A DNA stretch of 64,000 nt from Pyxidicoccus xibeiensis (GTDB lineage Bacteria; Myxococcota; Myxococcia; Myxococcales; Myxococcaceae), in NCBI RefSeq assembly GCF_024198175.1, contig NZ_JAJVKV010000017.1, positions 62,001-126,000 of the forward strand, written 5' to 3'. Under the pieces are notes generated by a model that saw nothing but the letters and a program-made list of their open reading frames with translations, made no database searches and was not told the DNA's origin. The position numbers and the translations under genes were made by a program. This document shows, in pieces, positions 9,168-17,679 of this stretch (position 1 is its first letter; each line of letters starts with the position of its first letter).

Positions 9168-9218
9168 ACCTTCGGGATATGTATCTGGGCATCCACTCAC
9201 CCCGCGAGGAGCAAACCC

Positions 9219-9701
9219 ATGGCAGGCACTGGCACCCTGAAGGTCACGACCCCGAGCGACCGGGAAATCACGATGACGCGCGTCTTCGATGCACCGCGCC
9301 GACGGGTCTTCGACGCCCATACGCGGCCCGAGCTGCTCAAGCGTTGGCTGGGCGTGCGTGGCGGCTGGACGCTGGAGGTCTGTGAGGTGGACCTGAAGGT
9401 GGGCGGCAAGTACCGGTACGTGTGGCGGAAGGGGGCCACTGGAACCGACATGGGGATGGGCGGTGTCTTCCGCGAAATCGTGCCGGGCGAGCGCATCGTC
9501 TGCACCGAGACGTTCGACGACGCGTGGTACCCCGGTGAGGCGCTCGTCACGACGGTGCTGGTCGAGAAGGACGGAAAGACCACGCTCACGAGCACGACGC
9601 GGTACGAGTCGAAGGAGGCCCGCGACGCCGTGCTCGCGACGCCGATGGAGCGCGGCGTCGCGGAGAGCTACGACAAGCTCGTCGAGCTCCTGGCGGCGTA
9701 G
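9219..9701 (+). CDS. SRPBCC / AHSA1-family protein
   Basis: This 160-aa protein has the Hsp90-activator-homologue (AHSA1) fold pattern: an N-terminal strand REITMTRVFDAPRRRVFDA, RPELLKRWLG, a central KVGGKYRYVWR, and a C-terminal helix ESYDKLVELLAA. Proteins of this type bind small hydrophobic ligands or act in stress responses, often beside ArsR-type regulators; none is adjacent here. It is a single gene with a strong promoter just upstream and is convergent to ftsY. Confidence 0.85.
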   Translation: MAGTGTLKVTTPSDREITMTRVFDAPRRRVFDAHTRPELLKRWLGVRGGWTLEVCEVDLKVGGKYRYVWRKGATGTDMGMGGVFREIVPGERIVCTETFDDAWYPGEALVTTVLVEKDGKTTLTSTTRYESKEARDAVLATPMERGVAESYDKLVELLAA

Positions 9702-9757
9702 GCGTCGCTCGGGAGAGGACACGCGGGCCGGGCGCAATCCGCGCGGGCCCCGGTGCC

Positions 9758-11341
9758 TCAGTCGAAGAGGGCCTTCACGAACTCGCGCGGCTCGAAGCGG
9801 CGCAGGTCGGCAATCTTCTCGCCCACGCCCACCCAGACGACGGGCAGCTTCAGCTCGTCGCAGATGCCGATGATGACGCCGCCCTTCGCGGTGCCGTCCA
9901 GCTTCGTCAGGGCAATCGCGGTGATGCCCACGGCCTCGTGGAACTGCTTGGCCTGCTGAATCGCGTTCTGGCCGTTGGTGGAGTCCAGCACCAGCAGCAC
10001 CTCGTGCGGAGCCCCGGGCAGCGCCTTGTCCATCACGCGCTTCACCTTCTTCAGCTCCTCCATCAGCGGCGCCTTGGTGTGGAGCCGCCCCGCCGTGTCG
10101 GCGATGACGACGTCCGCCCCCTCGTCCTTCGCCTTCTTGATGGCCTCGAAGATGACCGAGCCCGGGTCTCCCCCCTCCACGCCCTTCACCAACTGCGCCT
10201 TGGCCCGGTCCGCCCAGACGTCCAGTTGCTCCGTGGCCGCGGCGCGGAAGGTGTCGCCCGCGGCGAGCACCACCTTCTTCCCCTCGCCGGTCAGCTTCGC
10301 GGACAGCTTTCCAATCGTCGTCGTCTTCCCGGCCCCGTTGACGCCCACCACCATGACGACGTGCGGGGGGCCTCCGCCCTCCAGCGAGCGCGGCACCGGC
10401 AGGTCGCAGATGCGGGCGACCTCGTCGCGGATGAGCGACTTGATGCGCTCCGGGTCCTTCAGCTCGTTGCGCTTGAGCTTCTCGCGCGCCACCTCCACCA
10501 GGTTGCTGGCGGTGCGCACGCCGATGTCCGCGGTGAAGAGGATCTCCTCCAGCTCCGCCAGCACGGACTCGTCCACCTGGCGCTGGCTTCCGAACAGGCC
10601 GTTGAGCCGGGCCATGAAGCCCTGGTTCCGCGTCTTGTCCAGGCCCTGCGCCAGCGTGCGGCCGGCCTCGGCCTCCACCTTGGCGCGAGCGGCGGCCTCC
10701 TCCGCGCGGCGGGCCTCCTCGACGGCGGCGGCCTCACGCGCGCGCTGCTCCTCCAGCAGTCGCTGGGCCTCGGCCTGCTCGCGTTTGCGCCGCTCCCGGG
10801 CCTCGTCCTCGGCGGCCTTCCTCGCGCGGTACTCGGCGCGCTTCTCCTCCTCCTCGCGCTCCTTGAGGGCGCGGACCTCCGCCTCCAGCCGGGCGCGCTC
10901 GGTGGAGTCCTTCGTGGCGCGGGCGGCGCGGGCGGCCTCCTCGCGCTGGCGGGCCAGGGCCTCGACGCGGGCATGGACCTCGTCCACCTCGCGCAGCCGG
11001 GCGAGCTCCGCCTCCGACGGCGGCAGCTCGATGCGCAGCTCGGGCCGCTCCGCCGGCAGGGCGGGCTTCTCCTTGTCGGCGGGCGGTGTGACGGGCGGCT
11101 TCTTCGCCTCGGGGGGGCGCTTCTTGAAGAAGAGCTTCCGCCCGGCCAGCACCAGCAGCAGGACGAAGAGGGCGGTGGCGCCAATGCCCACCACGTCCCC
11201 GCCGGGGAAGCCATCCGCGGGGGGCGTGCCGGTGCCCGGCTGCGTGGTGTCTCCCCCCGGCGTGGGGGCGGGGGAGGGGGCGGGCGGCACCTGGGCCAGC
11301 AGGGCGTCGAGGGCGTTGGGCGTCTTCACGCGGCTTCGCAT
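9758..11341 (-). CDS. ftsY: signal recognition particle receptor FtsY, membrane-anchored form
   Basis: This SRP receptor GTPase docks ribosome–SRP complexes at the membrane. The 527-aa product has an N-terminal membrane helix (about 50-70, ATALFVLLLVLAGRKLFF), a long acidic/basic coiled-coil A domain, then the NG domain. G motifs are GVNGAGKTTT (about 333-342), DTFRAAATEQL, DTAGRLHT (about 412) and TKLDGTAKGG (about 479). E. coli FtsY lacks such a transmembrane start; anchored forms are known in other bacteria. The next candidate start (GTG at 11329) would remove only four residues. Confidence 0.95.
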   Translation of the reverse strand: MRSRVKTPNALDALLAQVPPAPSPAPTPGGDTTQPGTGTPPADGFPGGDVVGIGATALFVLLLVLAGRKLFFKKRPPEAKKPPVTPPADKEKPALPAERPELRIELPPSEAELARLREVDEVHARVEALARQREEAARAARATKDSTERARLEAEVRALKEREEEEKRAEYRARKAAEDEARERRKREQAEAQRLLEEQRAREAAAVEEARRAEEAAARAKVEAEAGRTLAQGLDKTRNQGFMARLNGLFGSQRQVDESVLAELEEILFTADIGVRTASNLVEVAREKLKRNELKDPERIKSLIRDEVARICDLPVPRSLEGGGPPHVVMVVGVNGAGKTTTIGKLSAKLTGEGKKVVLAAGDTFRAAATEQLDVWADRAKAQLVKGVEGGDPGSVIFEAIKKAKDEGADVVIADTAGRLHTKAPLMEELKKVKRVMDKALPGAPHEVLLVLDSTNGQNAIQQAKQFHEAVGITAIALTKLDGTAKGGVIIGICDELKLPVVWVGVGEKIADLRRFEPREFVKALFD

Positions 11342-11394
11342 ACACCAACACGCAAGTGGATGCAGCGCCCGTGGCCGGGTAGAAACCCCTGGCC

Positions 11395-11952
11395 ATGCGC
11401 CTCAAGCTCTCCTCTGTCCTGCTTTCGTCGCTCTCCCTGCTGGGCGGTGCCTGCATCGTGGAGGCGCCCGGTGGCGCCAGCCCCGAGGAGCGCCGCGCCG
11501 CCACCGTCACCCAGGTGCCCCCCCTGTCCCTGCGCAACGGCGCCAACCTGGGCGGCAAGGTGGAGCTGGTGGGCGCCACGGTGCAGCCGGGCCGGATTGC
11601 GCCCGGGGACCAGGCCAAGGTGACGCTCTACTTCAAGGTGCTCCAGCCCATCGAGGACGACTACCTCGTCTTCGTCCACGTGGAGGACCCCGAGGGCCGC
11701 ATGGAGCGGATGAACGTGGACCACAAGCCCGCGGGCGGCATGTACGCGACGTCGCAGTGGAAGCCTGGCGAGACGGTGAAGGACGAGTTCAACATCGCCC
11801 TGCCGTCCGGCGCCTCACCCCGCTCGCTCAACATCTGGCTGGGCCTGTGGGAGCCGCGCTCGGACACGCGCCTCAAGCTCACCAACCCGGACGCGGTCCG
11901 CAACGACGGCAGGGACCGCATCCTGCTGGGCCAGGTGCCCGTGGCGCGCTGA
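11395..11952 (+). CDS. lipoprotein of unknown function
   Basis: This 185-aa protein has signal and lipobox MRLKLSSVLLSSLSLLGGAC. The mature domain is a beta-sandwich-like stretch (GDQAKVTLYFKVLQPIEDDY, VFVHVEDPEGR, NIWLGLWEPRSDTRLKL). It resembles the ligand-free beta domains that accompany membrane glycosyltransferases, but the match is too weak to name. It is divergent from ftsY with a 53-base gap. Confidence 0.7.
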   Translation: MRLKLSSVLLSSLSLLGGACIVEAPGGASPEERRAATVTQVPPLSLRNGANLGGKVELVGATVQPGRIAPGDQAKVTLYFKVLQPIEDDYLVFVHVEDPEGRMERMNVDHKPAGGMYATSQWKPGETVKDEFNIALPSGASPRSLNIWLGLWEPRSDTRLKLTNPDAVRNDGRDRILLGQVPVAR

Positions 11953-11984
11953 GGACGCCGCCGGGCCGTGACGCGAACAGGGAA

Positions 11985-11991
11985 GAAAAAA
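11985..11991 (-). terminator. U-tract after rnpB
   Basis: Immediately 3' of the RNase P RNA, the minus strand reads six T residues following GCTCCGGC. This is consistent with a factor-independent stop that uses the terminal P1 stem. Confidence 0.45.
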
Positions 11992-12393
<402 letters not shown>

Positions 12394-12399
12394 CGTGCC

Positions 12400-12428
12400 C
12401 TTACAACAGGCGGACGGCGCAGGTCCAC
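12400..12428 (-). promoter_or_regulatory. probable rnpB promoter
   Basis: On the minus strand GTGGAC (12428-12423), a 17-base spacer and TGTAAG (12405-12400) lie just upstream of the inferred RNase P RNA 5' end at about 12393. The spacing to the start point is right for a sigma70 promoter. Confidence 0.45.
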
Positions 12429-12501
12429 TCCACGGCCCACGGAAGCGTCCCTGACAGGCACCGCGAGGCGCATGGAGGCCCGGCCCGCCGCGGGCCTGCC
12501 C

Positions 12502-13221
12502 CTACGCCCGCTGGGGAGGGAGCCTCGCCGCCGCCCCCAACTCCCGTCCGATGGCGCCGCCCTGCAGGTCCACGGCGATGTGGATGAGGATGGGCCACAG
12601 CAGCGAGCCGGTTGCCACGGCCAGCGCCCCCAGCAGCAGGCCCATCAGGGCGCTCTTCGCCACGCCCGCCATCCCCTGGTACGCGTGCGCGAGCCCGAAG
12701 CCCGCCCCGGTGAGGAGGACGCCGGGCCAGGCGCCGACGAGCTCCGCTGAGAACCAGAGCAGGAAGCCACGGTAGAGCACCTCCTCGCAGACGCCGGCGG
12801 TGAAGGAGAGCGCCTGGAACGTCCGGTACTCGCGTGGCGTGCGCGGCAGGAAGTCCGACACGGAGCCCACCTGCGCCGCGAGCTGCTCGCGGCCCGAGGC
12901 ATCCAGGCGCCGCACGGCCTGCCACTGCGAGCCGAGGAAGAGCAGCGCCAGCAGGGTGGCGCCAGCGCCTCCCAGCGTCCGCGGGCCTCCCGGAAGCCCG
13001 AGTCCCAGCAGCTGTGCCGGTCGCCCCGTGTGCCCCCACAGAAGGAGCACGAGCGCGAAGAGCGACCACAGCATCAACATGGTCAGGTGGTAGTCCCGCA
13101 GCTTCGCATCGGGACGGCCCTGGGCCGTGGCGCGCACGAGCACCCGCTGGCTCCAGGTGCCGTAGAGGGGGACGGCGATGACGAGCGCCGCGGCCAGCAG
13201 GGCGTCCAGACTCGAGGGCAT
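12502..13221 (-). CDS. CPBP-family intramembrane metalloprotease
   Basis: This 239-aa polytopic membrane protein carries the CPBP (CAAX protease/bacteriocin-processing) motifs: EEVLYR with Glu146, Glu147 and Arg151, GFGLAHAYQG with His179, and HIAVDLQGG with His214 and Asp218. It probably cleaves or processes within the membrane. Its ATG overlaps the stop of the upstream ArsR-like gene (TGATG), so the two are translationally coupled and the regulator probably controls its own partner protease. Confidence 0.9.
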   Translation of the reverse strand: MPSSLDALLAAALVIAVPLYGTWSQRVLVRATAQGRPDAKLRDYHLTMLMLWSLFALVLLLWGHTGRPAQLLGLGLPGGPRTLGGAGATLLALLFLGSQWQAVRRLDASGREQLAAQVGSVSDFLPRTPREYRTFQALSFTAGVCEEVLYRGFLLWFSAELVGAWPGVLLTGAGFGLAHAYQGMAGVAKSALMGLLLGALAVATGSLLWPILIHIAVDLQGGAIGRELGAAARLPPQRA

Positions 13222-13838
13222 CAGCGTCCACTCCGTCGCGCCGGGGCGCGCTTCCGGGGACCCTCCCCGGTTCCCGCTTCACGGACGGGAGTGAGGACCA
13301 GCGTCACCGCGTACAGCGCGTCGCCCTTCGCGGCGTCGGCCGTGGTGGCGAACAGCGCGTGAATCGCGTCCAGGTGTGCGTTGAGCTCGCGCAGCTTCTG
13401 GGGACTCAGCCGGACCTTGGCGCGCAGCGCCACCAGCTCGCGCTCCGGGCCGCTCAGCCTCAGCCCGCTGGCGAGGATGGCCGTGGAGACCTCGCGGGAC
13501 GTGAGGCGCAGCATCGCCTGGCTCGCTCGCACCGCCGTCTGGACCTCGCTCCGCGATGCCGGCGCGTCCGTCAGCTCGAGCCCCTCGGCGCACAGGCCGT
13601 AGACCTTCTCGCGGTTGCGGCCCTCGCCGACCTCGCCCGTCACCTCCACCAGCCTGGTGCGCTCCAGGATTTCCAGGTGGTGGTACAGCGCCTGCCGGCT
13701 CCGCCCGAGCCGCTCCGCCAGGGTGCGGACCGTCGCGGGCCCCTCGGCGAAGGCCCCCAGCACTTCCTGTCGCGCAGGGGAGGTGAGGGCCCCCAGCGCC
13801 CGCCGCCCCGTCCGCGGGGGGGCCTTTCGCATCGTCAT
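13221..13838 (-). CDS. ArsR-like winged-helix transcriptional regulator
   Basis: This 205-aa protein has an N-terminal winged helix-turn-helix at about 15-85 (ALTSPARQEVLGAF, TVRTLAERLGRSRQALYHH, EILERTRLVEV), typical of ArsR/HTH_20 regulators. It then has a C-terminal helical domain of unknown ligand specificity. Two ATGs six bases apart (13838, 13832) are both possible starts. It is cotranscribed with the CPBP protease downstream. A dyad-symmetric site lies about 20 bases upstream of the start. Confidence 0.85.
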   Translation of the reverse strand: MTMRKAPPRTGRRALGALTSPARQEVLGAFAEGPATVRTLAERLGRSRQALYHHLEILERTRLVEVTGEVGEGRNREKVYGLCAEGLELTDAPASRSEVQTAVRASQAMLRLTSREVSTAILASGLRLSGPERELVALRAKVRLSPQKLRELNAHLDAIHALFATTADAAKGDALYAVTLVLTPVREAGTGEGPRKRAPARRSGR

Positions 13839-13858
13839 GGGACCACCCTAACGCTCAC

Positions 13859-13886
13859 CATTCCATGAGTCACAAGATTTGGAATG
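13859..13886. promoter_or_regulatory. candidate operator (CATTCCA-N14-TGGAATG)
   Basis: CATTCCA (13859-13865) and TGGAATG (13880-13886) are perfect 7-bp inverted arms with centres 21 bases apart, two helical turns. The site lies in the divergent space between the ArsR-like gene and the P-loop gene. On the minus strand TTGTGA within it is a plausible -35 box. This suits autoregulation by the ArsR-like protein; the assignment is inference. Confidence 0.45.
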
Positions 13887-13939
13887 ATGCCGGACGAGAG
13901 GAAGGGAAGCGCGGAGCACGATTCGATATACGGCGGCCC

Positions 13940-14485
13940 ATGCGCATTGCGTTCAGTGGCTCCCATCGGTGCGGCAAGTCGACGCTCATCGCCGACGTCG
14001 AGGAGCGACTGGACGGCTACCGCGTCGTTGACGAGCCGTATCTGCTCCTCGAAGAGGAGGGGTACGAGTTCGCGCATCCTCCCTCGATGGAGGACTTCGT
14101 CGAGCAGCTCCGCTGCGCCCTGGCGCTTGCCGATGAGGAAGGGACGGACCTGCTGCTGGACAGATGCCCGGTGGACTTCCTCGGGTACCTGCTGGCGCAT
14201 CCCGACGCGGAGTCGTTCGAGCTGGAAGAGTGGATGGACCGCGTTCGCTCCGCTGTCCAGCGGCTGGACCTCATCGTCTTCGTGCCCATCGAGGAGCCGG
14301 ACAGGATTCGGCTCCCGCGCAGCGAGGACGCCGACATGCGCTCGGAGGTCGACGCCAGGCTGAAGTGGCTCCTGCTCGAGGACCCCTACCAGCTCGGAGT
14401 GGAGGTGTTGACCGTGGAGGGAAGGAGGCCCGAGCGCGTCGAGCAGGTCCTTCGACAGGTCATCCGTCGAGACCGGACGTCATAG
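13940..14485 (+). CDS. P-loop NTPase / AAA kinase-like protein
   Basis: The start MRIAFSGSHRCGKST was chosen because the Walker A motif follows at once (GSHRCGKST, residues 7-15), as in nucleotide or sugar kinases of the AAA_28 type. The longer frame upstream would run through the operator region. The 181-aa product has DLLLDRCPVDFLGYLL as a likely DRC/Walker-B-like segment and DLIVFVPIEEPDRIRL near the sugar/base-binding lid. Its substrate is unknown. It is divergent from the ArsR-like regulator, and its 3' end overlaps rnhA by 6 bases. Confidence 0.75.
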   Translation: MRIAFSGSHRCGKSTLIADVEERLDGYRVVDEPYLLLEEEGYEFAHPPSMEDFVEQLRCALALADEEGTDLLLDRCPVDFLGYLLAHPDAESFELEEWMDRVRSAVQRLDLIVFVPIEEPDRIRLPRSEDADMRSEVDARLKWLLLEDPYQLGVEVLTVEGRRPERVEQVLRQVIRRDRTS

Positions 14486-15115
14486 TTTCTCGTCGATGGC
14501 CCGGTTGCTCATCTCATCCGCCTCGGCGTTCTTCGCGCGGGGGATGTGGACGAGCTTCACCTGCGAGAAGGCCGCCAGCAGCAGGCGGGCCTCGTCGTAC
14601 AGCGGCTTCAGCGTGGGGCTCTTCACCTGGTAGCGGCCGCCGAGCTGGCGGATGAGCAGCTCGCTGTCGGCGAAGACCTCCACCTCGCGCGCGCCCAGCG
14701 CCTTCGCGTGCTTCAGGCCCAGCAGCAGGCCCATGTACTCCGCGTGGTTGTTCGTCTGGTGTCCGAGGAACCTGCCCAGCCGGGCCACCACGTGGCCCTC
14801 GGGGTCCGTCAGCACCGCGCCCGCGCCAGCCGGGCCGGGGTTTCCCCGGGCGGCACCGTCTGAGTAGACGCGGAGGCGGGGCAGGGGCTCGGAGGAGGCC
14901 CGGACCTCCGGCTCCACAGGTGCCGACGCCGCGGCACCTGGGGTGGAAGGTCCCTCGGGGCGACTCGACGGCTCGCCACCCAGGCGGGCGGCGGCGTCCT
15001 CCAGGAGCTGCCCGACGTGCTCCCGGGTGAGGCCCCGGAAGGCTCGCACCGTCGCTGACAGCGGCTCCTCTCGCGCGATGTGGCGGAGGATGTCGACGAT
15101 GGACGGTGCGGACAT
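14480..15115 (-). CDS. rnhA: ribonuclease HI with N-terminal extension
   Basis: Cleaves RNA in RNA–DNA hybrids. The C-terminal RNase H domain (about 79-211) has all four acidic residues in context: YSDGAARGNPG, NNHAEYMGL, FADSELLIRQL and NAEADEMSNRA. The first 78 residues form a small helical region plus a Pro/Ala linker and are not the usual hybrid-binding domain. It lies 18 bases downstream of the zinc-ribbon gene; the same gene pair is adjacent in Mycobacterium (Rv2229c–Rv2228c). Confidence 0.93.
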   Translation of the reverse strand: MSAPSIVDILRHIAREEPLSATVRAFRGLTREHVGQLLEDAAARLGGEPSSRPEGPSTPGAAASAPVEPEVRASSEPLPRLRVYSDGAARGNPGPAGAGAVLTDPEGHVVARLGRFLGHQTNNHAEYMGLLLGLKHAKALGAREVEVFADSELLIRQLGGRYQVKSPTLKPLYDEARLLLAAFSQVKLVHIPRAKNAEADEMSNRAIDEKL

Positions 15116-15133
15116 GACAGCGAAGTCGGGCTG

Positions 15134-15865
15134 CTACTTCGCCGTCTCCGGGGCTTCCTGGAGCGCTTCGACCGCGTAGATGATGCGGTTGCAGGACGGG
15201 CAGATGTCCGTGCCCAGCGAGGTGCGCAGCTGGTTGTAGAGCTGCGGGGGCACGTTCATGTTGCAGCCCTGGCAGGTGCCGGCCACCACGCCCACCAGCG
15301 CGGGCAGCTTCTTCTTGCGCACCGACTCGTAGCGACGAAGCAGGTTGGAGTCGACGTTCGCGGACACTCCCGAGCGGCGGCCCTCGAGCGCCTTCACCTG
15401 CGCCTCCGCCTCGCCCAGCTTGCCTCGCAGCTCCGTCATGCGGCCGGAGAGGCCCTGCTGCTTCGTGGCGTACTCGCCTTCCTTGCCCTTGATGGCCTCG
15501 CGCGCCGCGCCGAGCTGCTTCGTCAGCTCCGCCAGCTCCTCGGCCATCGTGAGGTTCGCCTTCTTGGCGATGTCGATTTCACGGGCCAGGGCGGAGTACT
15601 CGCGGGTGGAGCGTTGCTCGCTCAGCCGCGCCTCCCACTTCTTCACCTTGTCCTTCTCGTCCGTGATGTTCTGCTCGAGCTGCGTCTTCTGCCGCTCCAT
15701 GTCGGTGAGTCGTGCCCGCTCCGCCTCGATGGCGCTGCGGGCCACGCCCAGCTCCCGCTCCAGCTCGGCAATCTGACGGGGGTGAACGTCCGCGGCCTTC
15801 CGGAGCGAAGCGACCTCGAGGTCCACGTTCTGCAGCTCCGCCAGCGCTTTCAATTTCTCCCGCAA
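15134..15865 (-). CDS. coiled-coil C4 zinc-ribbon protein (Rv2229c/CT398 type)
   Basis: A TTG start at 15865 is preferred: GGGAGG sits 8 bases upstream and the family begins LREKLKALAELQ here, while the longer frame upstream shows no family resemblance. The 243-aa product is a long antiparallel coiled coil (about 10-175) ending in a zinc ribbon with CQGC and CPSC pairs. Family members are proposed to be oligomeric scaffolds; the function is not established. It forms an operon with rnhA. Confidence 0.85.
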   Translation of the reverse strand: MREKLKALAELQNVDLEVASLRKAADVHPRQIAELERELGVARSAIEAERARLTDMERQKTQLEQNITDEKDKVKKWEARLSEQRSTREYSALAREIDIAKKANLTMAEELAELTKQLGAAREAIKGKEGEYATKQQGLSGRMTELRGKLGEAEAQVKALEGRRSGVSANVDSNLLRRYESVRKKKLPALVGVVAGTCQGCNMNVPPQLYNQLRTSLGTDICPSCNRIIYAVEALQEAPETAK

Positions 15866-16025
15866 AGTTGCTGCCTCCCACAGGGCCGCACCGTGTACGG
15901 CCACGCTCTTGTACCAACAAGGCTGATGGGGGTCCAACGCCCAAATGGGCCATGAGTCATCCCTTGGAGGCCTGGCGGGCATTCGGCGTTTGAATCAGCT
16001 TCACGCTCCCGTTAGACCGGAGCGC

Positions 16026-16805
16026 GTGTTCCGACCCCTCCTGCTCTGTCCGCTCCTGCTCGCGCTGACGCCCGCCTGTCGCGAGTCCGCCACGCCTCCC
16101 GCCGCGCCTCCGGCACCTGCCGCCACTCCGGCCCCCGCTGCCCCGGCGCCCGTCGCCACGGGGTGGGGCACCCTCGAGGGCCGCCTCCGGCTCACCGGCA
16201 CGCCGCCGCCGCCCGCACTCGCGCCCACCTCCGGCACCGTCGTCTCCGTGTGCGGAGAGCAGGCGGAAGATCGCTCGCTCGTCGTCGGCGGCGAGGGGGC
16301 GCTCGCCCATGTCGTGGTGTCGCTGAAGGAAGGCGCCAGGCTCCCCGCCGCCCGGAGCCCCGCCGCGGAGCCGGTGCTGGACCAGAAGAAGTGCGTCTAT
16401 GACCCGCCTGTCGTGGCCGCGAAGGCCGGCGCCTCCCTGGCGATTCGCAACTCGGACCCGCTGGTCCACAACGTGCGCGCCGCCCATGGCACCAACCGTT
16501 CGTTCTTCAACGTGGCCATGCCCCTGGAGGGCATGACGGTCCGCCGGCAGCTGCCCGCGCAGGCCGGCGCCGTCCCCATCCGCTGTGACGTCCACCCGTG
16601 GATGCGGGCCCTGGTGCGCACCTTCGACCATTCCTACTTCGCCACCACCGGCGCGGACGGCCGCTTCCGCCTGGAGGTCCCCGAGGGGACCCACACCGTC
16701 GTCCTCTGGCACGAGCGCCTGCCCGAAGTGGCACGGACCGTGAATGTTCGCGCCGGGGAGACCGTCCAGGTCGAGCAGGACTGGGCCGTGGCCGAACTGA
16801 AATAG
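16026..16805 (+). CDS. cupredoxin-like lipoprotein with carboxypeptidase-regulatory-like domain
   Basis: The GTG start at 16026 is preceded by GGAG and gives a short lipoprotein signal (lipobox LTPAC). After a Pro/Ala linker, a cupredoxin domain has an amicyanin-like type 1 copper site: His148 in VHNV, and Cys187, His190 and Met193 in CDVHPWM (C-x2-H-x2-M). A C-terminal beta domain (about 205-255, GADGRFRLEVPEGTHTVVLW) resembles carboxypeptidase regulatory/transthyretin-like modules. The 259-aa product is likely a membrane-anchored periplasmic electron carrier or copper binder; its partner is unknown. Confidence 0.82.
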   Translation: MFRPLLLCPLLLALTPACRESATPPAAPPAPAATPAPAAPAPVATGWGTLEGRLRLTGTPPPPALAPTSGTVVSVCGEQAEDRSLVVGGEGALAHVVVSLKEGARLPAARSPAAEPVLDQKKCVYDPPVVAAKAGASLAIRNSDPLVHNVRAAHGTNRSFFNVAMPLEGMTVRRQLPAQAGAVPIRCDVHPWMRALVRTFDHSYFATTGADGRFRLEVPEGTHTVVLWHERLPEVARTVNVRAGETVQVEQDWAVAELK

Positions 16806-16904
16806 ACCCAGGCCTCTGGGGTAGGTGGGATGATCTGCAGGGGCGCGAGGAAGATTTCCCGCGCTCGACGTCTAAGTAGGTAAGAGGCCGATTTTCGAAT
16901 TCGG

Positions 16905-16934
16905 TTTCCGCTCCAGCGGAAATATTGCTATAAG
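16905..16934 (+). promoter_or_regulatory. perfect 8-bp inverted repeat overlapping a TATAAG box
   Basis: TTTCCGCT (16905-16912), a CC centre and AGCGGAAA (16915-16922) form an 18-base near-perfect dyad. TATAAG (16929-16934) follows 6 bases later. The dyad occupies the -35 position of the small downstream gene, so it could be an operator replacing a good -35 (TTCCGC), or a hairpin. Confidence 0.4.
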
Positions 16935-16972
16935 ACTGACGCGCAAGAGCACGAGCAAGAGGGGGCCGAGTC

Positions 16973-17140
16973 ATGCACCAGCCGAAGAAGCGGACGAACA
17001 TCACGAGCGACCTGGGCACGCTGGAGTCGCCACCCCGCAAGGCGAGCACGCGGCCCGTAGGCATGCAGGAGATGGGACCCGGCCTGTACGAGCAGATCCG
17101 CCGGGCGCTCCTCGAGCTGACGCCCGCCTCGGGGACCTGA
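16973..17140 (+). CDS. small protein of unknown function (55 aa)
   Basis: ATG at 16973 opens a 55-residue frame beginning MHQPKKRTNITSDLGTLE and ending in an amphipathic helix (GLYEQIRRALLELT). A purine-rich AGAGGGGG lies just upstream, and a TATAAG box plus dyad lies 40 bases upstream. It has no signal peptide or known domain. The reasons to take it as real are the AT-rich promoter-like leader and an otherwise unexplained gap. Confidence 0.5.
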   Translation: MHQPKKRTNITSDLGTLESPPRKASTRPVGMQEMGPGLYEQIRRALLELTPASGT

Positions 17141-17201
17141 GTCCTCCCGGGGGGCGCGGCGCGGCCGGCAACCCACGACACGGATGTCCTGGAAAAGCGA
17201 A

Positions 17202-17230
17202 GGGGCTCCCGGCTTGCGCCGTGGAGCCCC
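17202..17230 (-). terminator. intrinsic terminator of the FYDLN-acid gene
   Basis: GGGGCTCC and GGAGCCCC pair over 8 bp, extended by CGGC/GCCG inside with a 4-base loop. On the minus strand the hairpin is followed by TTCGCTTTTCC. It lies 16 bases after the stop of the minus-strand gene at 17246. Confidence 0.65.
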
Positions 17231-17245
17231 TGGTGCTTCTGAAAC

Positions 17246-17536
17246 CTAGATGTCTTCTTCTTCGGGCTCGGCGGCGGCTTCTTCGTCGTCGAAGGCCTCC
17301 AGCTCTTCCTCCTCCTCCTCGCCCGCGGCGGCTGGCTCCTCAGGCTCGATGGGCTCGATGACCTTCGGGGCCGCCGCGAGGCGGCCACGACGCCCTTCGG
17401 GCTGTGGCTTGAGCGCCGGGCTCTCCCGCTGGTCCGCCCCACACTTCGGGCAGAGCGGGTCCGGCTTCTTCATGTCGTAGAACTTCGTCTGGCACTTGAA
17501 GCAGACGTGCTTCGTTCCAAGATCCTTCGCCGGCAT
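17246..17536 (-). CDS. FYDLN-acid family zinc-ribbon protein
   Basis: This 96-aa protein has an N-terminal zinc ribbon (CFKC and CPKC) framing the family signature KFYDMKKPDPLC, then a basic linker and a strongly acidic Glu-rich tail. This matches the FYDLN_acid (TIGR02300) family, whose function is unknown; they are small cytoplasmic proteins widespread in proteobacteria. AAAGGTGG precedes the ATG. It is transcribed alone and ends at a clear terminator. Confidence 0.88.
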   Translation of the reverse strand: MPAKDLGTKHVCFKCQTKFYDMKKPDPLCPKCGADQRESPALKPQPEGRRGRLAAAPKVIEPIEPEEPAAAGEEEEEELEAFDDEEAAAEPEEEDI

Positions 17537-17679
17537 TCGCCACCTTTGAAAGCGCGAGTGGAGAAACGGGAGGGCGGCTGAATAGTTGGGCTGTCGGACA
17601 GAGTCAACCGGTGGTTTGCGCGGGAGATTTCTAGCGGTAGCATCCGACCCGCGTTTTCCCCCCGGAAGCCGGACGCCCC

